A stretch of DNA of 64,000 bases from Phallus indusiatus (lineage: Eukaryota; Basidiomycota; Agaricomycetes; Phallales; Phallaceae). Shown in pieces: positions 10,122-19,366 of this stretch. Every line of letters begins with the position of its first letter. The first letter of the stretch is position 1. Below the pieces are notes generated by a model. That model did no database searches. It was not told the DNA's origin and saw only the letters and a program-made list of their open reading frames with translations. Both the position numbers and the translations under genes were made by a program. Location: positions 558,001 through 622,000 of the forward strand of contig JAQFWX010000008.1 of NCBI GenBank assembly GCA_027605045.1, in the 5' to 3' direction.

Positions 10122-12758
10122 TCAGTCAGAACCACTATCCCATTCATATCCCTCTCCGTTCTCCCCTGCATAACTGAATTCATCCCCATCATCTTGGTCA
10201 CCTTGATTTGGCACCTCCGCTTCCGTTCCCTCGTCCCAATTATATACTTTCCCCGTAGCTAAAGACTGTAAATCCTGTGCTGTTTTATGTTGATATCGAC
10301 TTCGTCCCTTAATCCAGTCAGCCAATGAGTGTGTGCGTAATTGGCGAATGCCCCGGTTTAAGACATTGGTATTTAAAGCATCAGATTCCATTCGTCCTAC
10401 AACGTCCCGTTGGTGGATTTTTTCTGAGTGATATAAGTTAATGAGCGTCTGAATGTCTTTGGTCTTGTCAACCTCGGAATGTTTTTTCCCTTTGTTCCCG
10501 CCTCCAAACATCTTATCAATGTGGTACCCTGTATGCGAAAAAAGAGGTATTAATGTGGACATCCTTCCCAGGTAATCCCACGATACATTGGGTCCATGAG
10601 GAGCACGCGCATTCTTTAAAGCACCAATATTATGCTCTTGTAGTTGGTCCGTAGGAAAGAAGCTAGCGGCACCTCCTTTTGTATTGACAAGCCAACAGTG
10701 TCGTTGAATAATGCTCCTGAAAAATAGATATAGTGAACACCAAACTCCCGCTACTTCATGACTCACATTTCCGCTGGTGTGAGATCATGTAGTTCCATTT
10801 GAAATTCCTCCAATAGCTCAATCACATAGTGTGGGTTATTGCCACCGGCAAACATAAACAGTAAATTTGGCATAACATTCCGCATGCGCCCAATATCTCC
10901 CTCTTTGATAGCTCGATGAAGCTCATAATAGATAAGAGTATCGCGCATAAACAAAGTAGCGTTTACAAAAGTTTTGTCAACACCAATGTTATTTTTGCTC
11001 GACCAATCCACCCCCTCATATATGTCCGGGAAAATATAAGTATCGTAGAGTTTCAAGGCCAAACTGATTATCGTCGATGGTGTCCATTCTTGGGCCATTT
11101 CAGCCAGAGTTTCCAAAGAGTCGGCACCTGCAATCTCCATCCAAGCATCCAGTATATGCGCCTCTAGCATATGGAGTAACAATTGGTGAGCCTGATAAAA
11201 GTCCAGTCTCTGTTTGCGGCTCTTTGGAGCTAGCCCAATTCTCTCCAGGATTTTTAGATCACGGGCAATGCCATTTCCTGCCAATGTACCGCGATGAATC
11301 CAGGATATCTGGTTTTGCAAAGTCATTTGGGTGTGGAACCAACCCTTGACTAAGATCATCCAGTCCAGGCGTGAAAAACCATCCAAGTCTTCTCCACGCA
11401 TTCCCTTTAAGTGTCGCATTAATCCCACAGATTTTTGATCGCCCATCCATATAATCATTCTCGAAATTGCCAGTTTCTTTTTGTGTTCGAGATTAGACAA
11501 CCCAATTTGACTGAGTAAATTTTCAATAACATTCGACGTTCCTTCTAAACTTGATTCGTCAACTGGGACCGTAACAATAGGCCACTGCACTGTTCGGTGT
11601 GCAGGCCCACTGGGCAGTTGCTCCTGAGCAGGAGGCTTGTTTAGGACCGTAGATTCCTGAACACGACTCTTCAGTTGTTGAAATAATGGATGATTCAACA
11701 GAAATTCTCGAATGTGAAACAACAGCATCTGTTTTAAAGGTGACGCCGCTTTTCGTTGAAGTTGGGCTATATCTGACCAACAAAGGGTAGATTTGTTCGA
11801 GCGGACACGCCAATTATCACGAATTGCACGCTGTATCGAGTTTTCTAAAATCCCGGAGTATTCTGAAGGCAAGGGCAAGATAGTCATTGCTGTACCATTA
11901 TCAAAATGATTATGGTGATTGACACGCTGTTCGGAAACACGGAACGCAATGTTGATATTATCGTGCATAGCGGCGAATGGTCTCTCGGCAACCCATTCTT
12001 GAACGCGAAGAATAGCCTCTAATGAATATTTTATTCTCATTGCAGTTGGAATGGTACAAGTACACCTCACATACCGCTGGAGAGATGATTTGTCGTGTCA
12101 TAAATCCATGTTGAGCTCATTCCCAGTCCCAAGGTGTGAAGAAGGTCTATGACTTTTGCCGGAGTTCCACATGACAACCAATAAATGGACAGTAATTGTT
12201 GAAAGGAGTTATTATACTTTGACCGGTGATATAGGAGCATACAGATGATCATAAAAATAATCTAGAGCAAGGTGTCAATAGTGGTCCTGAACTACAATTC
12301 ATTTGAATATACCTCTGTAGGGTCTTTTATCTTATTTCTTTCCTGACTCGATAAACGTTGAAGGAGATCAAAAAGCATAGGACTTTTAACTTGAAATCCA
12401 TTGACCAAATCAGAGACGGAGATGCTTAATAGCTCTTTCTCTGATAAAGGTCCCTCGGTTTTGATGTCTTTTTCTAAAAGAAAAAGCTCTTTATTCAATA
12501 TATTGTAGATCAAATCGGATGAAAAATCGATCAAGGATTGATGTGCGCCAGAGACATTATTGTCAGATCGCTTGGGCGGATTGAGCCAATTCTGCAAGAT
12601 GTTGGGCAAGAGTGCGCTTTTCAACAGTTGAGTTCTATGCGCTCTGATTGTAGGATCGCTAATACATTCCTTATCTCCATAACTTAGACTAAACAGAAAT
12701 TGAGGGAGGTCCAATCCCAAGGAATGCATGTGCCAAAGAATATTGCGAACTTTGTCTG
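10122..12758 (-). pseudogene. DUF6589 protein, main body (gene split by retrotransposon); candidate transposase
   Basis: Spliced exons 10122-10716, 10767-12018, 12075-12261 and 12313-12753, plus the 13-codon start exon at 19246-19284, give an 837-residue protein with all phases consistent. Conserved family blocks are visible: HDNINIAF, FDNGTA, MGDQKSV followed by RLDWMILVKGWFH, HCWLVNTKG and QEHNIGALK. DUF6589 proteins are multicopy in Agaricomycetes and have no assigned function. The acidic residues Asp242 (11960-11962), Asp416 (11438-11440) and Glu667 (10635-10637) sit in the three strongest motifs and could be an RNase H-fold D-D-E triad; this is inference. The C-terminus is acidic. The gene is interrupted after codon 13 by a 6.5-kb retroelement, so this copy should be non-functional unless an internal ATG is used (for example 12729, which keeps most of the protein). 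Confidence 0.8.
12754..12758. repeat. Retrotransposon target-site duplication, GTCTG (left copy)
   Basis: Five bases directly before the left LTR; the same five follow the right LTR at 19246-19250. They encode part of codons 12-13 of the DUF6589 gene on the minus strand. Confidence 0.9.
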
Positions 12759-13157
12759 TGTCAGGGTACGCTACCGCGTCCCCTTACTTTCCTTATTTAT
12801 TATCATCGGTATATGTTTATTTCTATTTCATTTACATTTCCCGTCCATTACTTCCATTTTCCGTTTCCTCGTTCTGCCTCTATTTCACTTTCTTTACTCG
12901 CGCGCGTCGCACGCTCGTACTCGGCGTGATGCCCGTGACATCACGTCGCTTAGGTTCGGTTCGGGCGCCTAGCACTTAGCTGTGTCAGGGCCGCACGCCG
13001 CGCTATCGTTTTTCATGTATATAGTCGCTGTCCCTAGAGTGAGGGTCCCTAAGCTTGTTCTCTTAGGATCCCCTCCCTCTAGGTGAGTAGTTAGTGTTTT
13101 CCGCAATATATTATCTTAGGATCCCCTCCCTCTAGCCTGAGCTGAGTAGCCCTAACA
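12759..13157 (+). repeat. 5' LTR (399 bp)
   Basis: It starts TGTC and ends AACA, and looks identical to 18847-19245. It carries a TATATAG promoter element at 13018-13024 and a likely transcript start near 13051. A direct duplication of about 21 bp (CTTAGGATCCCCTCCCTCTAG, at about 13062 and 13113) lies downstream. Confidence 0.95.
13018..13061 (+). promoter_or_regulatory. LTR promoter: TATA box and putative transcript start with self-priming 11-mer
   Basis: TATATAG (13018-13024) lies about 30 bp upstream of AAGCTTGTTCT (13051-13061). This 11-mer is the exact reverse complement of the primer-binding site at 13160-13170. In Tf1 the first 11 nt of the mRNA fold back onto the PBS and are cleaved to prime minus-strand synthesis; the spacing here fits that arrangement. 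Confidence 0.65.
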
Positions 13158-13159
13158 GT

Positions 13160-13170
13160 AGAACAAGCTT
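13160..13170 (+). other. Primer-binding site, self-complementary (AGAACAAGCTT)
   Basis: It lies two bases after the 5' LTR. It pairs perfectly over 11 nt with the presumed 5' end of the element's own RNA (13051-13061). I did not try to match it to a tRNA 3' end. Confidence 0.65.
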
Positions 13171-13321
13171 CCACTCGCAGACTGGCCGTTTTTATCGACA
13201 CTCGCTATCGAAAAATCGCGCTCGACACCGACTATCGCAGTGTCGTATTTTTCCCTCGAGTCCCGTCTATAACCGACCCCTCTGCTCCATCTTAAAAACC
13301 CCATTTTCCTTTCTCTCTCTC

Positions 13322-14590
13322 ATGGACTCTTCTCCTCCACCCTCTGCACCCCCACTCGTCACCCTCAACGATGTGGCGACTATTATTATGCGGCAGTTCG
13401 CGGAAATGGATGCCCGCCTGGCAAGACAGGAATCCCAGGCCTCACAGATGATTGAGGTGCTGCAGAGCATCCGAGACGCGGCTAGAGCTGCTCCAACCCA
13501 AAACTCCCCTGTGGGCGACGCGTCCTCGTCTGGACAACCACCGGCTCCTGAGCATCAAGCCAGTTCACGCTCTTCCCGAAATACCCGACCTGCTGTACCT
13601 CCTTCGTTCGACGGAGATCGCTCCAAGGGTCGCGCCTTTTGGAACACTGTCGAGTTTTACATGAGTATATGCAGTCGCGATTTCGAGACTGATGAACTCA
13701 AGATCGGCTGGGCGATGTCGTACATGAACGAAGGTCGCGCCCTTACCTTCAGCGAATCTATGCTGAAAAGGTATCAAAGAGGAGAGAAGCCCTTCGCTGA
13801 CTGGGATGCCTTCCGGGAAAGATTCAAGGCCGATTTCTTTCCACAATCCGAGCAAGAAGACGCCATCAACACCCTCTACTCCAACCGCTATGTCCAAGGC
13901 AACAGGACTGTAGAGGAATATGTAGACGCCTTCCGCGTACTCATTGAGCACGCTGGCTTTACGGAAGGTCTCGCCATTAACACGTACTTTCGTAATGGTT
14001 TAGACCCGGCAATTGCATCTCTGGTAGCGACGATGAAGGACCGACCCGCACTCCACGACTACGAAGGCTGGATCAGGCAAGCACGCATGTTTGACATGGA
14101 CAGGCGTGCCAACGAGGCCTTCACCGCTGCTCGCCGTCGACTCGTGGGCTCTGGAACGGCTCAGACAAATCCCGCAGCTGTCCCCATTAATCGACCTCGC
14201 CCCAACCCTTTTCCGTCGTATCAGACCCTCCAGATCCAGAGGAGGCCCCCTGCCCCTTCCTATCAGGCTCCTCCCTATCCACCTCCCAGGCCAGCATCTC
14301 AAATCGTGCCCACGTTGCCTCCAAGACCTGCGGCTCCTGCTCCTGCACCACAGGTTAGGCATGATCCGATGGACGTTGACGCTGCCCGTCGACGTGCTGG
14401 CCCAGAATCAACCAGGTGTCGTCGCTGTGGAGCAGCAGGCCATTGGGCTCGCGAATGCCCTCGTGCGTATGACATCCGATATCTTCAACCCGAGGAATTA
14501 GACGACAGTATCGCGCATCTGCTGGCCCAGAAAGATGCGCTAGAAGCCCAGACACGTGGTGACTCTGCTCTGACAGAGGGGAGACTGTAG
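13322..14590 (+). CDS. Retrotransposon Gag (capsid/nucleocapsid)
   Basis: 422 codons, continuous. It starts at the first ATG after the 5' leader. The N-terminus is helical, followed by the Ty3-type retrotransposon Gag domain (about residues 90-270; AFWNTVEFYM ... WDAFRERFKADFFPQ ... NRTVEEYVDAFRVLIEHAGF), a Pro-rich linker, and one CCHC zinc knuckle (CRRCGAAGHWARECP, about 14418-14462) that would bind the element's RNA. A frame change near a G-run at about 14575 appears to replace the natural acidic C-terminus, so the last residues are probably not authentic. The protein forms the virus-like particle. Confidence 0.88.
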   Translation: MDSSPPPSAPPLVTLNDVATIIMRQFAEMDARLARQESQASQMIEVLQSIRDAARAAPTQNSPVGDASSSGQPPAPEHQASSRSSRNTRPAVPPSFDGDRSKGRAFWNTVEFYMSICSRDFETDELKIGWAMSYMNEGRALTFSESMLKRYQRGEKPFADWDAFRERFKADFFPQSEQEDAINTLYSNRYVQGNRTVEEYVDAFRVLIEHAGFTEGLAINTYFRNGLDPAIASLVATMKDRPALHDYEGWIRQARMFDMDRRANEAFTAARRRLVGSGTAQTNPAAVPINRPRPNPFPSYQTLQIQRRPPAPSYQAPPYPPPRPASQIVPTLPPRPAAPAPAPQVRHDPMDVDAARRRAGPESTRCRRCGAAGHWARECPRAYDIRYLQPEELDDSIAHLLAQKDALEAQTRGDSALTEGRL

Positions 14591-14788
14591 CTGCAGCAGA
14601 GGTAGAGGATTTTCAAAACGGCGACGAGTGAACGATGCACCCTCGTTGCCGACATCTAATAGATTCGACATTTTGTACATAGATCGCGAACAAAATGACA
14701 CTTCTGATTCGAATCTAACTACCCCTGCTGCATCCCCTGCTAAACCCGAAGAATCGTCTCCACCTGCTACACGCTCTGTTTCAACTCC

Positions 14789-15260
14789 ATGTATGCTGTC
14801 GCCTTCTCAACGTCGCGCGTTGCCAGCGAATACCGACTCGCAGCTACTGCTGGTACGCAGAAGCTAGAGATCCCGGTGGAACTACAGAGTGTTGACACTG
14901 GAGCCCTGCTGCACAGCAAGGCCATGCTGGACACTGGAGCTAGCGGTATGTTCCTCGATCGCGACTTTGTCGAGAAACATCGGCTTCCCTCCGTGCGTCT
15001 TGCTAAACCAATTCCCGTGTTCAACGTTGATGGTACGCCCAACCACGCTGGCTCTATCACCCACGTCGTTGACCTGGTTGTTCGATTTCGGGATCATTCC
15101 GAACGCACCTTGTTCGCCGTTACCTCGCTCAAGTATCCCGTCCTATTTGGGCTGCCGTGGTTCAAGGCTCACAATCCCGTCATAGACTACACAACTGGTC
15201 AAGTGGAGTTCATGCGCTGCAGCCCCAGTTGTCGGTCTTGTGCTCCACGCTGGCCAGCGG
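14789..15260 (+). pseudogene. Retrotransposon Pol, aspartic protease segment
   Basis: It contains the retropepsin-like active site MLDTGASGMFLD (about 14926-14961) and the downstream FGLPWFKAHNPVIDY block typical of fungal Ty3 proteases. The protease would mature Gag and Pol. An upstream stretch in another frame (14628-14760, NDAPSLPTSNRF) reads like the start of Pol, so a frame break lies between about 14760 and 14850. The segment ends at 15260, where a GTAAGC splice-donor-like sequence begins; without splicing the frame would stop at 15443-15445. Confidence 0.75.
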
Positions 15261-15580
15261 GTAAGCTCTCTAAGCGCGCGTTCCAACAGATCCGACGCGC
15301 ACCTTTACCTGTAACGTTTCGTTACAGTTTACGATTAGCCCGGTTCTTACGGACTCACAACAAACAGTGTAAAGCTGTATATTTGCAAGTGCAGGTAAGA
15401 AAGGCTGCCGGCGCCTTTACCGTTACGCGGTATTTACTGGTGTGACGGCGCCTATGTACGTTACATAATACTAGGTACTTGTGCAGACGACGATCGTCTG
15501 CATACAATTGTATGTATATACGAATATGTACTATGGTTAATAGTAGTCCGCTGCTCATAGCGGAACCGTTACATTACCAG
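15261..15580 (+). other. 320-nt intron-like insert inside pol
   Basis: The segment begins GTAAGC and ends ACCAG. Removing it joins the protease frame to the reverse-transcriptase frame exactly (phase 1). It is about six times longer than the host introns in this window and is full of perfect short hairpins: CTGTAACG/CGTTACAG (15309-15327), GCAGACGA/TCGTCTGC (15483-15501) and TCCGCT/AGCGGA (about 15547-15564). It also has repeated GTTAC/GTAAC words and short GGTAA...TTACC ends. It could be an authentic intron or a MITE/introner-like insertion acting as one. Confidence 0.6.
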
Positions 15581-17213
15581 AGCTCGACAACACTGAGGCC
15601 GATGATCCTGATATACCAGACCTGGTTGATGTCGAGTCTGAGATTGAAGAGGGTGATCGACTGTTCGCGATATCAATGCTACCCGACGAGCCCGACACTC
15701 ACCGCATATATGCCACCGAGACTATCTCCCAGCGACTGGCTCAGGCCCACGCCAACAACGCAGACGCACCAGCTCCCAAGGGTTTTCGGGACATCGTGCC
15801 AGAGATGTTCCACGACTTTGCCGACATTTTCTCGAAGGAGTCATTCGATTCGTTGCCGCAGTCGAAGAAGTGGGATCACCCGATAGAACTTGTGCCAGGT
15901 TCCGAGCCCAAGTCTTGCAAGATCTACCCGCTGTCACCTAACGAACAGGCCGAGTTAGATGCGTTTCTGGAAGAGAACCTTGCGTCTGGACGAATCCGGC
16001 CCTCCAAGTCGCCCATGGCGTCCCCGGTGTTCTTCATTAAGAAGAAAGATGGCTCTCTTCGCCTTATTCAGGACTATCGCGCGTTGAATGCCATGACAAT
16101 CAAGAATCGCTACCCGCTGCCTCTGATCTCGGAACTCATCAACAAACTGCAAGGTGCCCGGTACTTTACCAAGCTGGACGTGCGCTGGGGTTACAACAAC
16201 GTACGGATAAAGGAAGGAGATGAGTGGAAGGCCGCTTTCCGCACCAATCGTGGCCTCTTCGAGCCCTTGGTGATGTTTTTGGTCTCACTAACAGTCCTGC
16301 CACCTTCCAGACAATGATGAATGAGATCTTTGAAGACATGATCTCGGAAGGTGTCGTTGCCGTCTATATCGACGACATTCTCATTTACACTCGGGATCGG
16401 GAACAGCACGACAGGGTGACACGACGCGTTCTCGAACGTCTCCGTGAACACAAACTGTATCTCAAGGCAGAGAAGTGCGAGTTCTGCCGGACTAAGATCG
16501 AGTACTTGGGTGTTGTCATTTCCGAGAACACCGTCGAGATGGATCCCGCGAAAGTCTCGGGTGTCAGAGACTGGCCTGTCCCGAAGAACGTCACGGAGGT
16601 CCAGTCCTTCCTGGGCTTCGCCAACTTCTACCGTCGGTTTATCAAGGATTTCGCGCGTATTGCCAATCCCATGTTCGGGTTAACCAAGAAGGATACGTCC
16701 TTCGTCTGGTCCGACACTTGTCAGCACGCTTTCGATACTCTGAAGTCGTCAATCACCTCTGCTCCTATTCTCCTCATCCCCAACCCCGCTAATCCTTACC
16801 GGGTTGAAGCAGACAGCTCCGACTTTGCAACAGGCGCAGTTCTTTCACAGTTGTCGAGCGAAGACGGTAAATGGCACCCAGTTGCTTTCTTCTCGAAGGC
16901 CCTCAGTCCCGTTGAACGCAACTACGAGATTCACGACAAGGAGATGCTCGCTATCATACGGTCCTTAGAGGAATGGCGACACTTTCTTGAAGGCGCGTCT
17001 CACCCTATCGACATACGGACTGATCACAAGAATCTCGAGTATTTCATGTCCGCGCGTAACCTCAATCGTCGTCAAGCCAGATGGTCAGTATATCTCTCAC
17101 GATTCGACTTTACTCTGCAGCATATACCGGGTAAGTCGATGGGTAAACCTGATGGCTTGTCCCGTCGCCCAGATCATGGCTCGGGAAAGGACGACAATCG
17201 GGCGTCACCTTAA
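15581..17213 (+). pseudogene. Retrotransposon Pol, reverse transcriptase and RNase H segment (frame-broken)
   Basis: RT blocks are clear: SPMASPVFFIKKKDGSLR, QDYRALN, RYPLPLI, TKLDVRWGYNNVRI, then YIDDILIYT (YxDD box, about 16366-16392) and YLGVVIS. RNase H follows with EADSSDFATGAVLSQ, YEIHDKEMLAI and IDIRTDHKNLEYF. The frame shifts once at a T5 run (16276-16280), between the two conserved RT blocks. It shifts again at a G3 run (17200-17202) near the end of RNase H. Each break is explained by one missing base. As written the gene cannot make an uninterrupted enzyme. Confidence 0.85.
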
Positions 17214-17224
17214 TCCGACCCGAA

Positions 17225-18835
17225 ATGTTTGCAATCAATGCTCTGCAAACATTCCGTCTTAAGGGGGAGGAGGAGGATCTTCTACGCCAGATTCGCAAGG
17301 CCAATCGGGAAGGCAAGGTTGAGGATAGTGTGTCCAAAGCCGTTGCAACACTTCGTGCACTGGGTGGTCGTTCGGCTCACTCGTCGGAATGGTTTGAAGA
17401 CCAGGACCTCCTCTACTATCGCGGCAAGGTTTATGTGCCAAATGTGGACGAATTGCGTCGGAAAATCCTTTCCAGACACCACGACACCAAACTCGGTGGT
17501 CACCCGGGTCGTTTCAAGACTCTTGAGCTCGTTTCGCACCTTTTGGTGGCCAGGTGTCTCTAGGTATGTACAACGCTATGTAGAGGCCTGCGACATGTGT
17601 CTACGTACGAAACCGTCTCGTCATGCCCCTATGGACTTCTCCGACCCACAGAAGTGCCAAGTCGACCCTGGGAACACATCTCAGTCGACTTCATCGTGGA
17701 GCTGCCAGAATCCAACGGTTTCGACGCGATCCTCTCTGTCGTCGACTCTCTCACCAAACGGGTTCATTTCGTGCCGACATTTACGACACTTGACGCGACA
17801 GGTCTGGCCCGACTGTACCTCCAGCACGTCTGGAAGCTCCATGGGCTTCCCATGAAGGTGATCTCTGACAGGGGCCCCCAGTTCGCGTCCCGCTTCACGC
17901 AGGAGCTTTCTAGGCTCCTTGGCATACGGCTTGCACCCTCTACTGCATATCATCCTCAAACCGATGGTCAGACAGAACGCGTCAATGCAGAAGTCGAGCA
18001 GTATCTTCGGCTCTTCACCTCAGAGCGACAGGACGACTGGGACCAGCTGCTGCCCATGGCTGAGTTCGCATACAACAACCATGTGCACTCAGCCACGCGT
18101 TCGACACCTTTTGAGCTCGACACTGGACGACATCCTCGTATGGGATTCGAACCGCAGGTTGCCGACTCGAAGATCGAATCTGTCAACGAGTTCAAGACGC
18201 GTATGGAATCGACGATAGAGGAAGCCAAGGCCGCTATAGCCAGGTCGAAAGACGAGATGGCCAAGTATTACGATCGGAAACACATCCCAGCACCTGAATA
18301 CAAGGTTGGCGACAAGGTATACCTCGATTCGAGCGACATCCGCACCACCAGACCTTCCGCCAAATTGTCGCATCGGTACCTAGGCCCATTTCCGATAGTC
18401 AACAAGGTCGGATCCCATGCATACAGGCTACGTCTACCACTGTCGATGTCAAGACTCCACCCCGTCTTCCATGTCGGGAAGTTACGTCCAAAGGTCGAAG
18501 ATACGATCCCGGGTCGTCGTGTTAAGGCTCCACCACCTCCTGAGGTCAGAGACGACGGTGAACACTACGTCGTGGAACGGATTCTGGACAGTCGTGTCTT
18601 CCGGAGACGACTCGAGTATAAGGTGCGTTGGGAAGGCTATGGTCCCGAGCACGATCAGTGGGAACCCGAGTCGAATATTGCAGCCCCAGATCTCATTAAG
18701 GAATTCCACCGCGAACATCCGAGTGCGCCACGCTCGATAAATGGCCTTCTTTTCCATCGTCGCCCTCGGTTTGATTTTTCTAAGTTACAAGCGTCATTAG
18801 TCGAAGCTACAGGCGTCGGGACGCCGCCTCGTTGA
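17225..18835 (+). pseudogene. Retrotransposon integrase with C-terminal chromodomain (frame-broken 5' part)
   Basis: The N-terminal H2C2 zinc-binding region spans 17440-17615 (RHHDTKLGGHPG ... CDMCLR) and is interrupted by frame breaks at about 17537 and at the C4 run 17626-17629. From 17660 the frame is open to 18835. The integrase core has Asp in SVDFIVELPE, Asp in VISDRGPQF and Glu in QTERVNAEVEQ (DD35E). The C-terminus has a GPF/Y-type module (HRYLGPFPIVNKVG) and a chromodomain (about 18560-18720, YVVERILDSR ... YKVRWEGYGPEHDQWEPE). In chromoviruses the chromodomain steers integration, often to heterochromatin. Here it landed in another transposon. Confidence 0.88.
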
Positions 18836-18846
18836 AGGGGGGATGG
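18834..18846 (+). other. Polypurine tract
   Basis: A purine-rich run, GAAGGGGGGATGG, directly before the 3' LTR. This is the expected primer site for plus-strand DNA synthesis. Confidence 0.75.
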
Positions 18847-19245
18847 TGTCAGGGTACGCTACCGCGTCCCCTTACTTTCCTTATTTATTATCATCGGTAT
18901 ATGTTTATTTCTATTTCATTTACATTTCCCGTCCATTACTTCCATTTTCCGTTTCCTCGTTCTGCCTCTATTTCACTTTCTTTACTCGCGCGCGTCGCAC
19001 GCTCGTACTCGGCGTGATGCCCGTGACATCACGTCGCTTAGGTTCGGTTCGGGCGCCTAGCACTTAGCTGTGTCAGGGCCGCACGCCGCGCTATCGTTTT
19101 TCATGTATATAGTCGCTGTCCCTAGAGTGAGGGTCCCTAAGCTTGTTCTCTTAGGATCCCCTCCCTCTAGGTGAGTAGTTAGTGTTTTCCGCAATATATT
19201 ATCTTAGGATCCCCTCCCTCTAGCCTGAGCTGAGTAGCCCTAACA
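18847..19245 (+). repeat. 3' LTR (399 bp)
   Basis: Looks identical to the 5' LTR. It is followed by the GTCTG duplication (19246-19250). Confidence 0.95.
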
Positions 19246-19284
19246 GTCTGCAATACTAAGTTGAACGAGAGGAGTTTGAGACAT
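19246..19284 (-). pseudogene. DUF6589 gene, 5' fragment (codons 1-13)
   Basis: The ATG at 19282-19284 opens a 13-codon stretch (MSQTPLVQLSIAD). Across the retrotransposon this joins in frame to the reading frame entering at 12753. The TSD bases CAGAC are part of codons 12-13. The start codon lies 82 bp inside the right TIR, so its promoter is probably TIR-borne. Confidence 0.8.
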
Positions 19285-19366
19285 CAGGATGTTGATAACT
19301 TGAATACTAATAGTTTCCACTCGAATTATTGATCATATCCATCGATAAGATCACTGACCGGGGAGA

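Larger units (their letters stand above)
12759..19245 (+). mobile_element. Ty3/Gypsy chromovirus LTR retrotransposon (Tf1-like self-priming type)
   Basis: 6,487 bp, bounded by two 399-bp LTRs (TGTCAGGG...CTAACA) and a perfect GTCTG duplication. The internal order is gag (CCHC knuckle), aspartic protease, reverse transcriptase, RNase H, integrase and C-terminal chromodomain, which defines a chromovirus. Reverse transcription appears to be self-primed (11-nt complementarity, 13051-13061 with 13160-13170). No LTR difference was found by eye, implying a very recent insertion. The pol frame is broken in several places and contains a 320-nt intron-like segment (15261-15580). Confidence 0.93.

Noticed and set aside
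12700..12979. Open frames inside the 5' LTR (repeated at 18832-19067)
   Set aside because: They lie within the LTR and recur in both copies only because the LTRs are duplicated. No protein features.
15581..17213. Endogenous retrovirus with an env gene
   Set aside because: No reading frame follows the chromodomain before the 3' LTR; it is a fungal Ty3 chromovirus without envelope.
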